A stretch of 64,000 nucleotides of DNA from Paenibacillus ihbetae. Its GTDB lineage: Bacteria > Bacillota > Bacilli > Paenibacillales > Paenibacillaceae. The translations under genes were made by a program, and so were the position numbers. Positions 1-9,544 of the stretch are shown piece after piece. The first letter of the stretch is position 1; every line of letters begins with the position of its first letter. The notes beneath the pieces were generated by a model that saw only the letters and a program-made list of their open reading frames with translations, was not told the origin of the DNA and made no database searches. The stretch spans positions 4,132,501 through 4,196,500 of the forward strand of contig NZ_CP016809.1 of the NCBI RefSeq assembly GCF_002741055.1. The letters are read 5' to 3'.

Positions 1-105
1 GGCCTTCAGTTTCCGGATACGTATCGGTATCCTGCAATCAAGCCGGAGGCTCCGGTCACCTATGATGAATGGGAGAAGCGATGGAAGCAGACGGTTGGGG
101 AATAA
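1..105 (+). CDS. 3' end of an unidentified gene
   Basis: The first frame is open from base 1 to a TAA at 103-105 and gives a 34-residue C-terminal tail rich in Tyr, Pro, Lys and Trp, ending in KQTVGE. The rest of the gene lies outside the window. The tail is too short to identify, and no function is proposed. About 125 bases without a gene follow before the sigma factor start. Confidence 0.5.
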   Translation, partial: GLQFPDTYRYPAIKPEAPVTYDEWEKRWKQTVGE

Positions 106-230
106 CGGCTTCCGCATGCATGGACAGTGCCGGGGATTCACTCCGAGGATTGATTCGGACAGCACGATTGATGGATAAGGTACGGAATGGGTAAATTACG
201 GTTATATCGAACCAGAAAGGGGGGAGGGGC

Positions 231-929
231 ATGATTTCCGATCAGCAGCTGTCCGAGCGGATGGCGGCGGGTGACCAGGAAGCGTTTGAGCTGCTGGTCA
301 CCCGGTACCATGGCCCGCTGTTAAGCTATACGACAAGGCAGCTGACCGACAGGCAAAAGGCCCAGGATATCGTCCAGGAAACGTTTATCCGGCTGATCCG
401 GCATCTGAGGACCCACGGGTCGCTGGAACATGTCAGGTCGTGGCTGTACCGCGTAGCCCTGAACATGTGTAAGGATTACTGGAAAAGCGCAGCCTACAGG
501 TCCGAGGGGCTTGCCGGCGAAGATCTGCCGGATGCCCATGATCCCGCGCCCGGAGCGGAGGAATTGATAGAGAGGCAGGAGACATCTCATGAAATTGCGG
601 TGTCGCTCAGTACTTTGCCGGACATTCAGCAGGAGATCATTACGCTGAGATTTTTCCATGACCTTAAGCTTCAGGAAATCGCGGATCTGGTGGACCTCCC
701 CCTTAGCACGGTAAAGACGCATTTATATAATGGATTAAGAAAGCTAAAGAAAACGCTGGCCCAAGAGCAAGGAGAATTGGTTCCGATGCCCCCGGCCGGA
801 AGATCGGAGCGGGGAAGCCGCTCCAAGAGAAAGGTCCTGAGCCGCTCAAGCCCGGAAGAAGAGCCGGATGACCGGCGCAAGGCTACAGAAAGTGAGGTGT
901 GTATCCATGGATCATCCATTCGATCGTGA
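231..929 (+). CDS. ECF-subfamily RNA polymerase sigma factor
   Basis: A 232-residue sigma-70 family protein of the extracytoplasmic-function type, which would direct RNA polymerase to a small set of promoters. Sigma region 2 lies at about residues 10-80 (FELLVTRYHGPLL, AQDIVQETFIRL, VRSWLYRVALNMCKDYW). Region 4 lies at about 125-175 (LPDIQQEIITLRF, LQEIADLVDLPLSTVKTHLY). The last 50 residues form a basic, polar tail beyond the usual ECF length. A GGGGGGAGGG ribosome site precedes the ATG. The stop overlaps the next gene by 23 bases, so the two are probably translationally coupled. The downstream membrane protein is the natural candidate for its anti-sigma partner, but that is inferred from position only. 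Confidence 0.93.
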   Translation: MISDQQLSERMAAGDQEAFELLVTRYHGPLLSYTTRQLTDRQKAQDIVQETFIRLIRHLRTHGSLEHVRSWLYRVALNMCKDYWKSAAYRSEGLAGEDLPDAHDPAPGAEELIERQETSHEIAVSLSTLPDIQQEIITLRFFHDLKLQEIADLVDLPLSTVKTHLYNGLRKLKKTLAQEQGELVPMPPAGRSERGSRSKRKVLSRSSPEEEPDDRRKATESEVCIHGSSIRS

Positions 930-1749
930 ATTGGGAAAACTAGAGGACGAGCTGCGGGGGCCGCTTCGGCGCGCGATTCTCCCTCCGCCGACACCCGAGG
1001 AAACCTCCCGGCTCATTGCTTCGCTCCAAGGGGAGTTCGATCTGCTGAAGGTCGAGCCGCAATCACCGAAGCTTGATTTCAACCCGCAGGTGGATCCGCC
1101 GTCGTTGAAGCAGATCCTCCGCAGTCAGCTCAGGCTGAACCAGCGATCCATTCTGCTCGCCAGCAGCGCGGTATTTCTGATGCTGGTGCTGCTGATCGAT
1201 CCAGCCTATCCCCTGGATCACTTCGGGGGGCTTCCCGGCGGCATATTTCCGCTGATTACCCCGCTTCTGCTCATCGTGTCCATGCTATTCAGCAGCCGTA
1301 CTTGGGATAAAGGGATGCGGGCTGTAGAGACGCTGACGCCGTATCCGCCTGCGCTTGTTTTGTACACACGGCTGCTGCTCGTCACAGGCATCGTGACCGG
1401 AATGGCACTGCTAAGCACGATCGTCATCGGCTTCAAATCGATGCAAGCCGAAAATTCAACATTCCTGTTCGGGCCATTCGTTCTCGAATGGATGGGCATA
1501 CTTCTGGTCACCGGCGGAGCCGCCATGTATATGCTGTTTCGGAAAGGAATGATCGCCTCGCTCGTCTCGGCCGTCCTTGTGTATGGACTCTGGATCATCC
1601 TCCAAGGACAAATCATGGATCACGGGGTTTCCATGAGCGGCAAAATGGCAACGGATATCGTGCTTCTGATCATCGGCGTTTCCCTGCTCGTATCCTCTTA
1701 CGGCCGCAGCCTCAAATGGAATGCGGCGTCCTGGAGAGCTTCCGCATGA
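907..1749 (+). CDS. multi-spanning membrane protein, candidate anti-sigma or ABC permease partner
   Basis: A 280-residue protein if the ATG at 907 is used; upstream in-frame codons lack a good ribosome site. The first 75 residues are soluble and acidic, and include PPPTPEETSRLIASLQGEF, a layout seen in cytoplasmic anti-sigma segments. Hydrophobic segments follow at about 85-105, 110-130, 155-180, 190-210, 215-235 and 245-265. No zinc-binding HxxxCxxC motif is present. The gene overlaps the ECF sigma gene upstream and shares an ATGA overlap with the ABC ATPase downstream. The arrangement recalls sigY-yxlC-yxlFG of Bacillus subtilis, where sigma factor, regulator and ABC exporter form one operon. 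Whether it acts as anti-sigma factor, transporter permease or both cannot be decided from sequence. Confidence 0.75.
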   Translation: MDHPFDRELGKLEDELRGPLRRAILPPPTPEETSRLIASLQGEFDLLKVEPQSPKLDFNPQVDPPSLKQILRSQLRLNQRSILLASSAVFLMLVLLIDPAYPLDHFGGLPGGIFPLITPLLLIVSMLFSSRTWDKGMRAVETLTPYPPALVLYTRLLLVTGIVTGMALLSTIVIGFKSMQAENSTFLFGPFVLEWMGILLVTGGAAMYMLFRKGMIASLVSAVLVYGLWIILQGQIMDHGVSMSGKMATDIVLLIIGVSLLVSSYGRSLKWNAASWRASA

Positions 1750-2603
1750 TTCGGATCGAAGGACTGGAGCGGCAGGCTGGCACGTATCGTCTGGAGATCG
1801 AGCGGGCGGTCATTTCCTCCGGCCTCAACCTGATCGTAGGTGCGAACGGGGCCGGAAAGACAACGCTGATCGAGCTGCTGACCACGCTTCAGACACCGGA
1901 CGCCGGCGATATTTTGTACAGCGGTAGAAAGGCTGCAGACCATCTGCCGCTCATCCGTAGCCAGATCGGGTATGTTCCGGCCGATATCGAGCTGTACGGG
2001 GATATGAAGGCAGGCAAACTGCTGAAGTATATGGCTGAATTGAAGGGAGTCTATCAGCCTGAGGCGATCGACAAGCTGATCGGCGACTTCCGGCTGGAGC
2101 CGTTCCGCAAAAGCAAGGTCAAGCACTTATCGCAAGGGGTGCAGCGGCGCATCGCGGTCGTGCAAGCCCTTTTGGCCTCTCCGTCATTTCTGTTTCTGGA
2201 TGAGCCGCTGAACGGGATGGACGCCGAGGAACGCAAATTTCTGATCACCTACCTTACCCAATACGCCAAGGGGAGGATGGTCATTGTCGCCGCCCACGAG
2301 CTGAACGAATGGGAAGAGGCGACGGATAATGTCATCTGGATTCACCGGGGGCGCCTTCGGTACAACGGATCGCCGCAGCAATGGAAGCTGAGCGTAGCCT
2401 CGAGCGTATGGGAGGGCGAGGTGGACCTCAGCGACTTCGAACGGATTCCGCAAGAGAGGCTCATTCATTTTCAAATGACCGACGAACGCATGAAGGTCCG
2501 TCTGATGGCTAAGAAGCAGCCGGGCCCCGAATTTTTGGAGAAGGAGCCGACACTAGAGGACGCCTTTTTCCTTCATATGGATGCATTGGCGAGACGCGGC
2601 TAG
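1746..2603 (+). CDS. ABC transporter ATP-binding protein
   Basis: A 285-residue ABC ATPase. Walker A is VGANGAGKTT near residue 32, the signature is LSQGVQRR near 125, and Walker B is FLFLDEPLNGMD near 150, followed by a switch histidine in VAAHE. The C-terminal 80 residues are a variable domain typical of drug or antibiotic-type ABC exporters (YxlF, CcmA-like). The start chosen is the ATG overlapping the upstream stop (ATGA); the frame stays open further upstream but inside the previous gene. Its transmembrane partner is presumably the preceding gene. A terminator follows closely, so this closes the sigma-factor operon. Substrate unknown. Confidence 0.92.
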   Translation: MIRIEGLERQAGTYRLEIERAVISSGLNLIVGANGAGKTTLIELLTTLQTPDAGDILYSGRKAADHLPLIRSQIGYVPADIELYGDMKAGKLLKYMAELKGVYQPEAIDKLIGDFRLEPFRKSKVKHLSQGVQRRIAVVQALLASPSFLFLDEPLNGMDAEERKFLITYLTQYAKGRMVIVAAHELNEWEEATDNVIWIHRGRLRYNGSPQQWKLSVASSVWEGEVDLSDFERIPQERLIHFQMTDERMKVRLMAKKQPGPEFLEKEPTLEDAFFLHMDALARRG

Positions 2604-2645
2604 GTTTTTCTCCACTTCGCTCTTGTAAATAAACCTAATATATAT

Positions 2646-2682
2646 AAAAAAATCATCATCCGTCTGGACGATGATTTTTTTT
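2646..2682. terminator. bidirectional intrinsic terminator
   Basis: A-rich tract, stem AATCATC/GATGATT extended by TCC/GGA around a GTCT loop, then eight T. It can end the ABC operon on the + strand and the small minus-strand gene at 2738-2992. Confidence 0.85.
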
Positions 2683-2737
2683 CGCGGACACATAACATAC
2701 GGATTCGGTTAAATCTCCTTTGGGATGGTCTAACCGT

Positions 2738-2992
2738 TTAACCCTTTTCCTTCTTTCGATGTCTCCAGCGATATATCCAAGCTGCAACCGCAGCCGATGG
2801 CCAGAATGCACTCTGTGCGTTGTAATGAAGCTGCTCTTCCTGAAAGGACATATTTTTGTAATACGTTTCCTGACTGACGCCTTTTCTTCGAGGATCCTCA
2901 TTGATTTCCTTGATATAGCGATACTGGACAGGGATCATGATCAGAAATGCTGCGAACAGAACGCCGGCGATCACCCACAACATCGAACCCAT
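2738..2992 (-). CDS. small membrane protein of unknown function
   Basis: 84 residues. One strong hydrophobic segment lies at residues 4-22 (MLWVIAGVLFAAFLIMIPV). A soluble charged stretch follows (YYKNMSFQEEQLHY), then a weaker hydrophobic or amphipathic stretch around WPSAAVAAWIY, and a basic tail (RWRHRKKEKG). An AAGGAG site lies at good spacing before the ATG, and the shared terminator lies downstream, both of which support a real gene. No family is recognised. It is convergent with the ABC operon and divergent from the dehydrogenase. Confidence 0.75.
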   Translation of the reverse strand: MGSMLWVIAGVLFAAFLIMIPVQYRYIKEINEDPRRKGVSQETYYKNMSFQEEQLHYNAQSAFWPSAAVAAWIYRWRHRKKEKG

Positions 2993-3172
2993 AAGTTCAC
3001 GCTCCTTCGTCTCGTCAGACCTATGCTCCTATATACGTCATAAATTGGATGCGGTTTCAGCATTTATAGTCAAGGACAAATCAATCTTCGGGGATTCGGG
3101 TAAAAATAGTTCGTATAGTGCATATCATCACGGATGTAGGCATGAAATCATCGATACGAGAGGAGACGTATT

Positions 3173-4009
3173 ATGGGAACCGCAGGACAGCATGGAGTCG
3201 AGAAGGTGGCGCTGGTTACCGGAGCAGGGGCTGGAATCGGCAGAGGCATTGCGAAGATTTTGGCGGAAAAAGGGTATCGGCTCGCGCTCACCTACAACTC
3301 GAGCAAAGACGGGATATTATCCGTTGCCGAGGATATCGGCCATATCTATGGCAAGGAGCCTCTGATTATCCAGAGCGATCTCACGATCCGGAGCGAAGCG
3401 GAGAACACGATCCGCAAGACGGTGGAGCAGCTTGAACGCATAGATCTGGTGGTTAACAATGCCGGGATCGGCTTTCATAAGGAGCTCACCGAAATGGAGG
3501 AGGAGGAGCTGGATACGACCATCAACCTCGATTTCAGGGCTCCCATGCTGCTTAGCAAATATGCAGCCAGGGAAATGATTGCCCGCGAGATCCCCGGCAA
3601 TATCATCTTTATTACCTCCTCGCGCGGCGAAAGAGCCTACCCGAAGGACAGCATCTATGGCGGCATGAAGGCAGCTTTGATTCGTGCGGCCCAGTCGCTG
3701 GCGCTGGAATGGGCGCCGCATGGAATCCGGGTAAACTGTGTCGCGCCGGGGGCGACGGTCCATAAATTAGAGCAATCCGCCGAGAAGGAACCGCTTGGAG
3801 ATAAAATCCCGCTGGGGAGGCTCGGAACTCCTTCCGACATCGGTGAAGCGATTGCTTGGCTATGCTCGGATGCAGCATCCTATATTACAGGCATCAACTT
3901 GCGCATTGACGGGGGGCTCATCCTTCCGGGGATGCCGGAGGATACGTCGCCGGAAGCGGGATACGGCTGGGGCAAAGTAAATCCGCCCGGCCAGGATAAA
4001 GATCAATAA
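3173..4009 (+). CDS. short-chain dehydrogenase/reductase (SDR)
   Basis: 278 residues, the usual length for a classical SDR of the glucose dehydrogenase/FabG-like type, an NAD(P)-dependent oxidoreductase. The cofactor-binding motif TGAGAGIGRG lies near residue 17, the structural NNAG near 95, the catalytic Ser in ITSSRGERAY, and Tyr162 with Lys166 in the YxxxK motif (IYGGMKAALI). The ending ITGINLRIDGGLILPG is typical of the family. GAGGAGA precedes the ATG. It is separated from the downstream sulfhydrylase by 134 bases and appears to stand alone. The substrate cannot be read from the sequence. Confidence 0.92.
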   Translation: MGTAGQHGVEKVALVTGAGAGIGRGIAKILAEKGYRLALTYNSSKDGILSVAEDIGHIYGKEPLIIQSDLTIRSEAENTIRKTVEQLERIDLVVNNAGIGFHKELTEMEEEELDTTINLDFRAPMLLSKYAAREMIAREIPGNIIFITSSRGERAYPKDSIYGGMKAALIRAAQSLALEWAPHGIRVNCVAPGATVHKLEQSAEKEPLGDKIPLGRLGTPSDIGEAIAWLCSDAASYITGINLRIDGGLILPGMPEDTSPEAGYGWGKVNPPGQDKDQ

Positions 4010-4056
4010 ATGCCCCAAAAAAAACTTCTAATTCCGATGAAAATAGTTGGTAATGA

Positions 4057-5445
<1,389 letters not shown>

Positions 5446-5456
5446 GTTAAAACCAA

Positions 5457-5498
5457 GGGCATCCGTAAGGTTTAACGACCTTATGGATGCTCTTTTTT
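5457..5498 (+). terminator. intrinsic terminator after the sulfhydrylase gene
   Basis: Inverted repeat GGCATCCGTAAGGT / ACCTTATGGATGCT around a short loop, followed by six T. It ends the transcript 12 bases after the stop codon. Confidence 0.9.
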
Positions 5499-5683
5499 GC
5501 GTATTCGCGTTCCGGGAAGCAATCCTCAGCTGCAGACACAAGCCCGGCATGCTCCGGCATTTCATGCAGGCGAATGGTTTATTTTTATCCTCCATCGTGT
5601 TGTATATTTCCAAATGTTTCATAATACGCTGTATGGTAGGCGGCAACATCCAATACATGGCGAAAGGGAGTAGAACGATAACC

Positions 5684-6817
5684 ATGACGGAAAGGCAATG
5701 GGGAACCGGCAGCGAATGGGGAGAGCGTTTAAATGGGGAAGCCGTGAATGCCGTGGACTATGCGGCCGGCGATTCCTCTCCCGAGACGGATCTGCTGAAG
5801 CATTTTGCGATGGCGGGCGGCATAACGCATGAAGAGGTATTGTTGCTGTTGGCAGCCCCGGAGGACATCGATGAAGCGCTTCGGGTTTCGGGAATTCGGC
5901 ACAGCGGAACCATCAGCCCCTCCTTGAACCGGCTGCTTGGATGGAGTGACAGAAACCGGAAGCTTAAGGTCATGAGCCGGACCTCCGTCCCTGAGAGGAT
6001 AGAGCTCGATATCCGCCAGGGAGCCCAGGGTATCGGGCTGATCCGGGGCGAGGAGGCTCTGCAGCATGGACTGCTCCAGGAAGTATATTCGGCTTGGCTG
6101 AAATCGCGGGGAGAGAAGGCTTCCATGCTGAGACGAAGGCTGATTATGCTGTGGACGGCGTATTGGGTATCGGTATTCCAGGCGGCGAACGGGTCAAAAT
6201 GTGCCGTGAGCCTGCTCGAAGACCCTGCGCTGTCCCACCCGATGGAGAAGCGGGAAGCGCAGGACGCCCAACTGGAGTCGATGTTCCGGGCGTTGGAGCA
6301 GTGCGGGGGACAGGGCATGGAATGCCAGCTGGAGCTCCTGGCCGTTCAGCCTGCGCATGCCGATGAATTTATGGATATCCATCATTTTATCGAGGAGGTT
6401 GCGGAGCAGACGCTAATGGATCAAAGGCGGTTCGTGCGGATCCGGTACGGAGCCTTGCTGGACGAGCGAACGAACCCGGCTGCGGCAGCGGAAATTGCCC
6501 GAATGGCGGATGTGCTCGTGCTTGATATGGAGGGCACCGAGAGCGGAGGGGAGCCGGAATTAACCGAGGATGCGGTGAAGGGCTTTGCGTTTGCTGGGAT
6601 TATCGAACGGATTCGGCGCATCAAGCCGCAGCTAACGTTAAGAATGAATGGGGCGGGAACCGATGACCTGAAGATGGTTTACCGCCATGGGATCCATGAG
6701 GTAAGCTGCAGCTCAGCGGATCTTGCAGCCGTGCGGATTTTGGGGGCGCGGCTGGAGCTGCGCAGAAGATGCTCTTCATCTCAAGCAGCCCCAAACATCC
6801 AGGCATCCCAAGGATAA
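5684..6817 (+). CDS. degenerate PEP-utilising enzyme (PPDK C-terminal domain-like), probable pseudoenzyme
   Basis: About 377 residues. Two stretches align by eye with the PEP-binding barrel of pyruvate phosphate dikinase: LLGWSDRNRKLKV (84-96), which follows the family's LLGWADKxRKLxV, and QGAQGIGLIRGEE (112-124), matching the GAEGIGLCRTEHM block. Near the end, IIERIRRIKPQLTLRMNGAG and GIHEVSCSSADLAAVRILGA follow the order of the family's CGEHGG and VS-CSP-RVPIARLAAAQ blocks. The catalytic Cys of CGEHGG is absent (RMNGAG, 320-325), as are the GTNDLTQ and RLLDPPLHEF blocks. The phosphohistidine and ATP-grasp domains are missing too. A binding or regulatory role is more likely than catalysis. 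The start is uncertain: GGGAG precedes the ATG at 5684 by 13 bases, and ATG 5657 is an alternative. Confidence 0.7.
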   Translation: MTERQWGTGSEWGERLNGEAVNAVDYAAGDSSPETDLLKHFAMAGGITHEEVLLLLAAPEDIDEALRVSGIRHSGTISPSLNRLLGWSDRNRKLKVMSRTSVPERIELDIRQGAQGIGLIRGEEALQHGLLQEVYSAWLKSRGEKASMLRRRLIMLWTAYWVSVFQAANGSKCAVSLLEDPALSHPMEKREAQDAQLESMFRALEQCGGQGMECQLELLAVQPAHADEFMDIHHFIEEVAEQTLMDQRRFVRIRYGALLDERTNPAAAAEIARMADVLVLDMEGTESGGEPELTEDAVKGFAFAGIIERIRRIKPQLTLRMNGAGTDDLKMVYRHGIHEVSCSSADLAAVRILGARLELRRRCSSSQAAPNIQASQG

Positions 6818-6968
6818 ACCGGAATGAGAGCGCTTTACGGTTAGACCCTTATTCGACGTGAGCGATTGCGATGATCGGATGTATTGATCATGCTGTAACG
6901 CTGGGGGAGCCTGCTTACGAGTCATCTTTAACGTTCAAAGCTTTCTACGAAGCGTGCTATAACGCTTG

Positions 6969-7007
6969 AAGCCTTTTGCAGGGACATTCCCGCAGAAGGC
7001 TTTTTTT
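6969..7007 (+). terminator. intrinsic terminator
   Basis: AAGCCTTTTGC-A-GGG pairs with CCC-GC-AGAAGGCTT around ACATT, followed by seven T. It lies 150 bases after the PPDK-like gene. Confidence 0.85.
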
Positions 7008-7133
7008 ATTGAATTTTTCCTGTTTAATTTTTTTATGATCATCCGGCAAAAACTGGTTTACAAACGGGACATTCGTGAGTATGATATAAGTATAAAGTTG
7101 GTTTAGGGAAAATAAATTGTGTAAGATCAAAAA

Positions 7134-7148
7134 TGATTTTCATTCTCA
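7134..7148 (+). promoter_or_regulatory. Fur/PerR-family operator candidate
   Basis: TGATTTTCATTCTCA matches the Fur 7-1-7 consensus TGATAATNATTATCA at 11 of 14 fixed positions and the PerR consensus at 9. It lies about 95 bases upstream of a PfeT-like ATPase, a gene type controlled by PerR and Fur in Bacillus and Listeria. Confidence 0.6.
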
Positions 7149-7207
7149 TTTAGCATGCTGCTTCGGCTTAGCCGGGGCAGCATGTGCCATTTTTAGGGCA
7201 TTAATAA

Positions 7208-7222
7208 TGGATCTCATTCTCA
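7208..7222 (+). promoter_or_regulatory. second, weaker Fur/PerR-family box
   Basis: TGGATCTCATTCTCA shares the TCATTCTCA half with the upstream box and lies just before the ribosome site of the ATPase gene. It matches 9 of 14 Fur positions, so it is a half-site repeat rather than a full operator. Confidence 0.4.
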
Positions 7223-7240
7223 ACTAGGAAGGTGATTGTA

Positions 7241-9280
7241 ATGGAACTGATGCAAAGTCAAACAGCTGCAAGCATATCTTCAATCGAACATGGAGCTGAT
7301 CCGCGCGAGCCGCGTCAGCCTGGCAAATGGGATATCCGGAGCCTGCTCTCCAATCCGGAAGTGCTGGCTGCGCTGGGCAGCGGGGTTCTCATGCTGGCGG
7401 CCTGGACGGCCGGCCAATGGTCGGAACCGCTGTCCGTTGCGCTGTATGTGATCTCCTACGCGATCGGGGGCTGGGTTAAGGCGAAGGAAGGCGTGCAAAC
7501 GCTGCTGAAGGAGCGCGATCTCGATGTGAATCTGCTCATGATTGCCGCCGCCATGGGTGCCGCCTCGATCGGCTACTGGAACGAAGGGGCGATGCTGATT
7601 TTTATTTTCGCGTTAAGCGGAGCGCTGGAAAGCTACACGACCGAGAGAAGCCGCAAGGACATCTCTTCCTTAATGGAGCTGCAGCCGGAAACGGCGCTTC
7701 GTATCGAGAACGGGAACATGGTCTCGGTATCGATCGCTAAGCTTGAGATCGGCGATTTGATTCTGGTTAAACCGGGAGAACTGATTCCGGCGGACGGGAA
7801 GGTGTATCGCGGAGGCTCGTCCGTGAATCAGTCGTCCATCACCGGCGAATCGGTTCCGGTCGACAAAGCCGTAGGAGACGAAGTATTTGCAGGAACGCTT
7901 AACGGAGAAGGCGTCTTATACATCGAGGTTACGAAGTCGGCGGACGCGACGCTGTTCGCCAAAATCATCCGCCTGGTTGAGGAAGCGGAGAGCGAAGTGC
8001 CGGCATCGCAGCGGTTCATCAAGCGGTTCGAGGCGATTTACGCCAGAGTCGTCGTCGTTGTGACGATCGCTCTGATTGCGCTGTCCACACCGCTGTTCGG
8101 CTGGGATTTCAGCACGGCTTTTTATAAAGCGATGGTATTTCTTGTCGTTGCTTCCCCTTGCGCCCTGGTATCCTCGATTATGCCGGCGATGCTGTCGGCG
8201 ATCTCCAACCGGGCCCGCAAAGGCGTGCTGTTCAAGGGTGGTGCGCATATTGAGAATATGGCCCGCACGGCGGTTGTTGCTTTTGACAAGACAGGGACGC
8301 TGACGCTGGGAACGCCGAAGGTAACGGATTTCATTGCAGGCGAAGGCTGGGATAAGCGTGAGCTGCTTGGCATCAGCGCATCGATTGAAAAGATGTCGAA
8401 GCATCCGCTCGCCATAGCGGTAGTAAAAGCAGCGGAGGAATCGGGCGTGCCGCTGAAGCAGGTAGAGAACAGCCAATCCTTAACGGGATGGGGCATGCAG
8501 GGCGAACTGGAGGGCGTCATCTGGAAAATCGGCAAGAGCGATGTGCTGGACGCCGTAACCGATGAAGCCGGGCTTTCCTTGTCTCATCAAGCTTTTGAAG
8601 ATCAGAATCGCCATCTGTCACAGATTGAACGCCCGAACGGGAAGGCCGGATGGATTGCGCAGCGTCAACGCCTGGAATCCGAGGGCAAGACCGTGTCCGT
8701 TATTATGAGAGATGACGAAATTGTCGGCATGATCGCTTTACAGGATGCGGTGAGACCGGAGGCTGCTCTTGCCGTTAAGCGGCTGCAGTCGATGGGGATT
8801 CGCGTGGCGATGCTGACCGGAGACCGGAAGGCTACTGCACAGGTTATCGCCCAGCAAACCGGCGTCGATATGGTCTTCTCCGACCTGCTGCCGGAAGATA
8901 AGGTCAATCATATCAAAGAGCTGCGTGAGCGTCACGGGCATGTTGTCATGGTCGGCGATGGCGTTAACGATGCGCCTGCATTGGCAACGGCGACCGTCGG
9001 CATCGGCATGGGCGTGTCGGGAAGCGGAACGGCGCTGGAAGTCGCGGACGCGGTATTGATGAACGATAATATCGATGAAATTGCAGGTACCGTGAAGGTA
9101 GCCCGCCGGGTTCAGCGAATCATAAAGCAAAATATGGTGTTTGCGATCGCGGTCATCCTTACCTTGATTACGGCGAATTTCCTTGAAGGCGTTGCGCTCC
9201 CGCTGGGCGTTGTCGGACACGAAGGCAGTACGATTCTCGTCATCTTAAACGGGCTGCGCCTCCTTCGCTCGAGCAACTGA
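7241..9280 (+). CDS. P1B4-type heavy-metal ATPase, PfeT/ZosA-like metal exporter
   Basis: A 679-residue P-type ATPase. The phosphorylated Asp349 lies in FDKTGTLTLG, the actuator motif is TGES near residue 205, and the hinge is GDGVNDAPAL near 573. The intramembrane motif is SPC (305-307) rather than CPC, and the last helix carries HEGST (660-664). SPC with HEGxT is the signature of the P1B4 subgroup, which exports Fe(II), Co(II) or related divalent ions. There is no N-terminal metal-binding domain, also normal for P1B4. B. subtilis PfeT (formerly ZosA) and Listeria FrvA are the likely relatives. The ATG at 7241 has AGGAAGGTGA at ideal spacing; the GTG nine bases earlier lacks a site. Fur-like boxes upstream fit control by metal or peroxide. 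Confidence 0.92.
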   Translation: MELMQSQTAASISSIEHGADPREPRQPGKWDIRSLLSNPEVLAALGSGVLMLAAWTAGQWSEPLSVALYVISYAIGGWVKAKEGVQTLLKERDLDVNLLMIAAAMGAASIGYWNEGAMLIFIFALSGALESYTTERSRKDISSLMELQPETALRIENGNMVSVSIAKLEIGDLILVKPGELIPADGKVYRGGSSVNQSSITGESVPVDKAVGDEVFAGTLNGEGVLYIEVTKSADATLFAKIIRLVEEAESEVPASQRFIKRFEAIYARVVVVVTIALIALSTPLFGWDFSTAFYKAMVFLVVASPCALVSSIMPAMLSAISNRARKGVLFKGGAHIENMARTAVVAFDKTGTLTLGTPKVTDFIAGEGWDKRELLGISASIEKMSKHPLAIAVVKAAEESGVPLKQVENSQSLTGWGMQGELEGVIWKIGKSDVLDAVTDEAGLSLSHQAFEDQNRHLSQIERPNGKAGWIAQRQRLESEGKTVSVIMRDDEIVGMIALQDAVRPEAALAVKRLQSMGIRVAMLTGDRKATAQVIAQQTGVDMVFSDLLPEDKVNHIKELRERHGHVVMVGDGVNDAPALATATVGIGMGVSGSGTALEVADAVLMNDNIDEIAGTVKVARRVQRIIKQNMVFAIAVILTLITANFLEGVALPLGVVGHEGSTILVILNGLRLLRSSN

Positions 9281-9430
9281 ACGCTAGGGAAAAGCATGGC
9301 GGAGGGAACCGTACTGCGGCAGCGATATTCCAGATTCGGCTAACGACATGGATGATCGGTTCGCAGGCGACCATCAAATTTTATAGGTAAGGCTGACTTG
9401 AAGATTCAAATGATGATGTCAGCATGGACG

Positions 9431-9475
9431 GATCCCCTTTCTTTTCGATAATTCGAGAAGGAAGGGGATTTTTCA
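9431..9475 (+). terminator. intrinsic terminator
   Basis: ATCCCCTTTCTT pairs with AAGGAAGGGGAT around a loop containing a TTCGA pair, followed by TTTTTC. It is placed 150 bases after the ATPase gene. Confidence 0.85.
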
Positions 9476-9544
9476 TATAATTAATAATTAAGTAAGGTGT
9501 AAGGTGTAGAAGATATCGAGTCAATCAAGGAGAGGCGGGAGAGG

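Larger units (their letters stand above)
6818..7240. other. 423-base intergenic region holding a terminator and Fur-like boxes
   Basis: No convincing coding frame. It holds the terminator at 6969-7007, an AT-rich promoter region near 7050-7120, and two related Fur-type boxes at 7134-7148 and 7208-7222 before the P-type ATPase gene. Confidence 0.6.

Noticed and set aside
1488..1745. Upstream extension of the ABC ATPase frame
   Set aside because: It lies inside the membrane protein gene, and the ATGA overlap start fits the family N-terminus.
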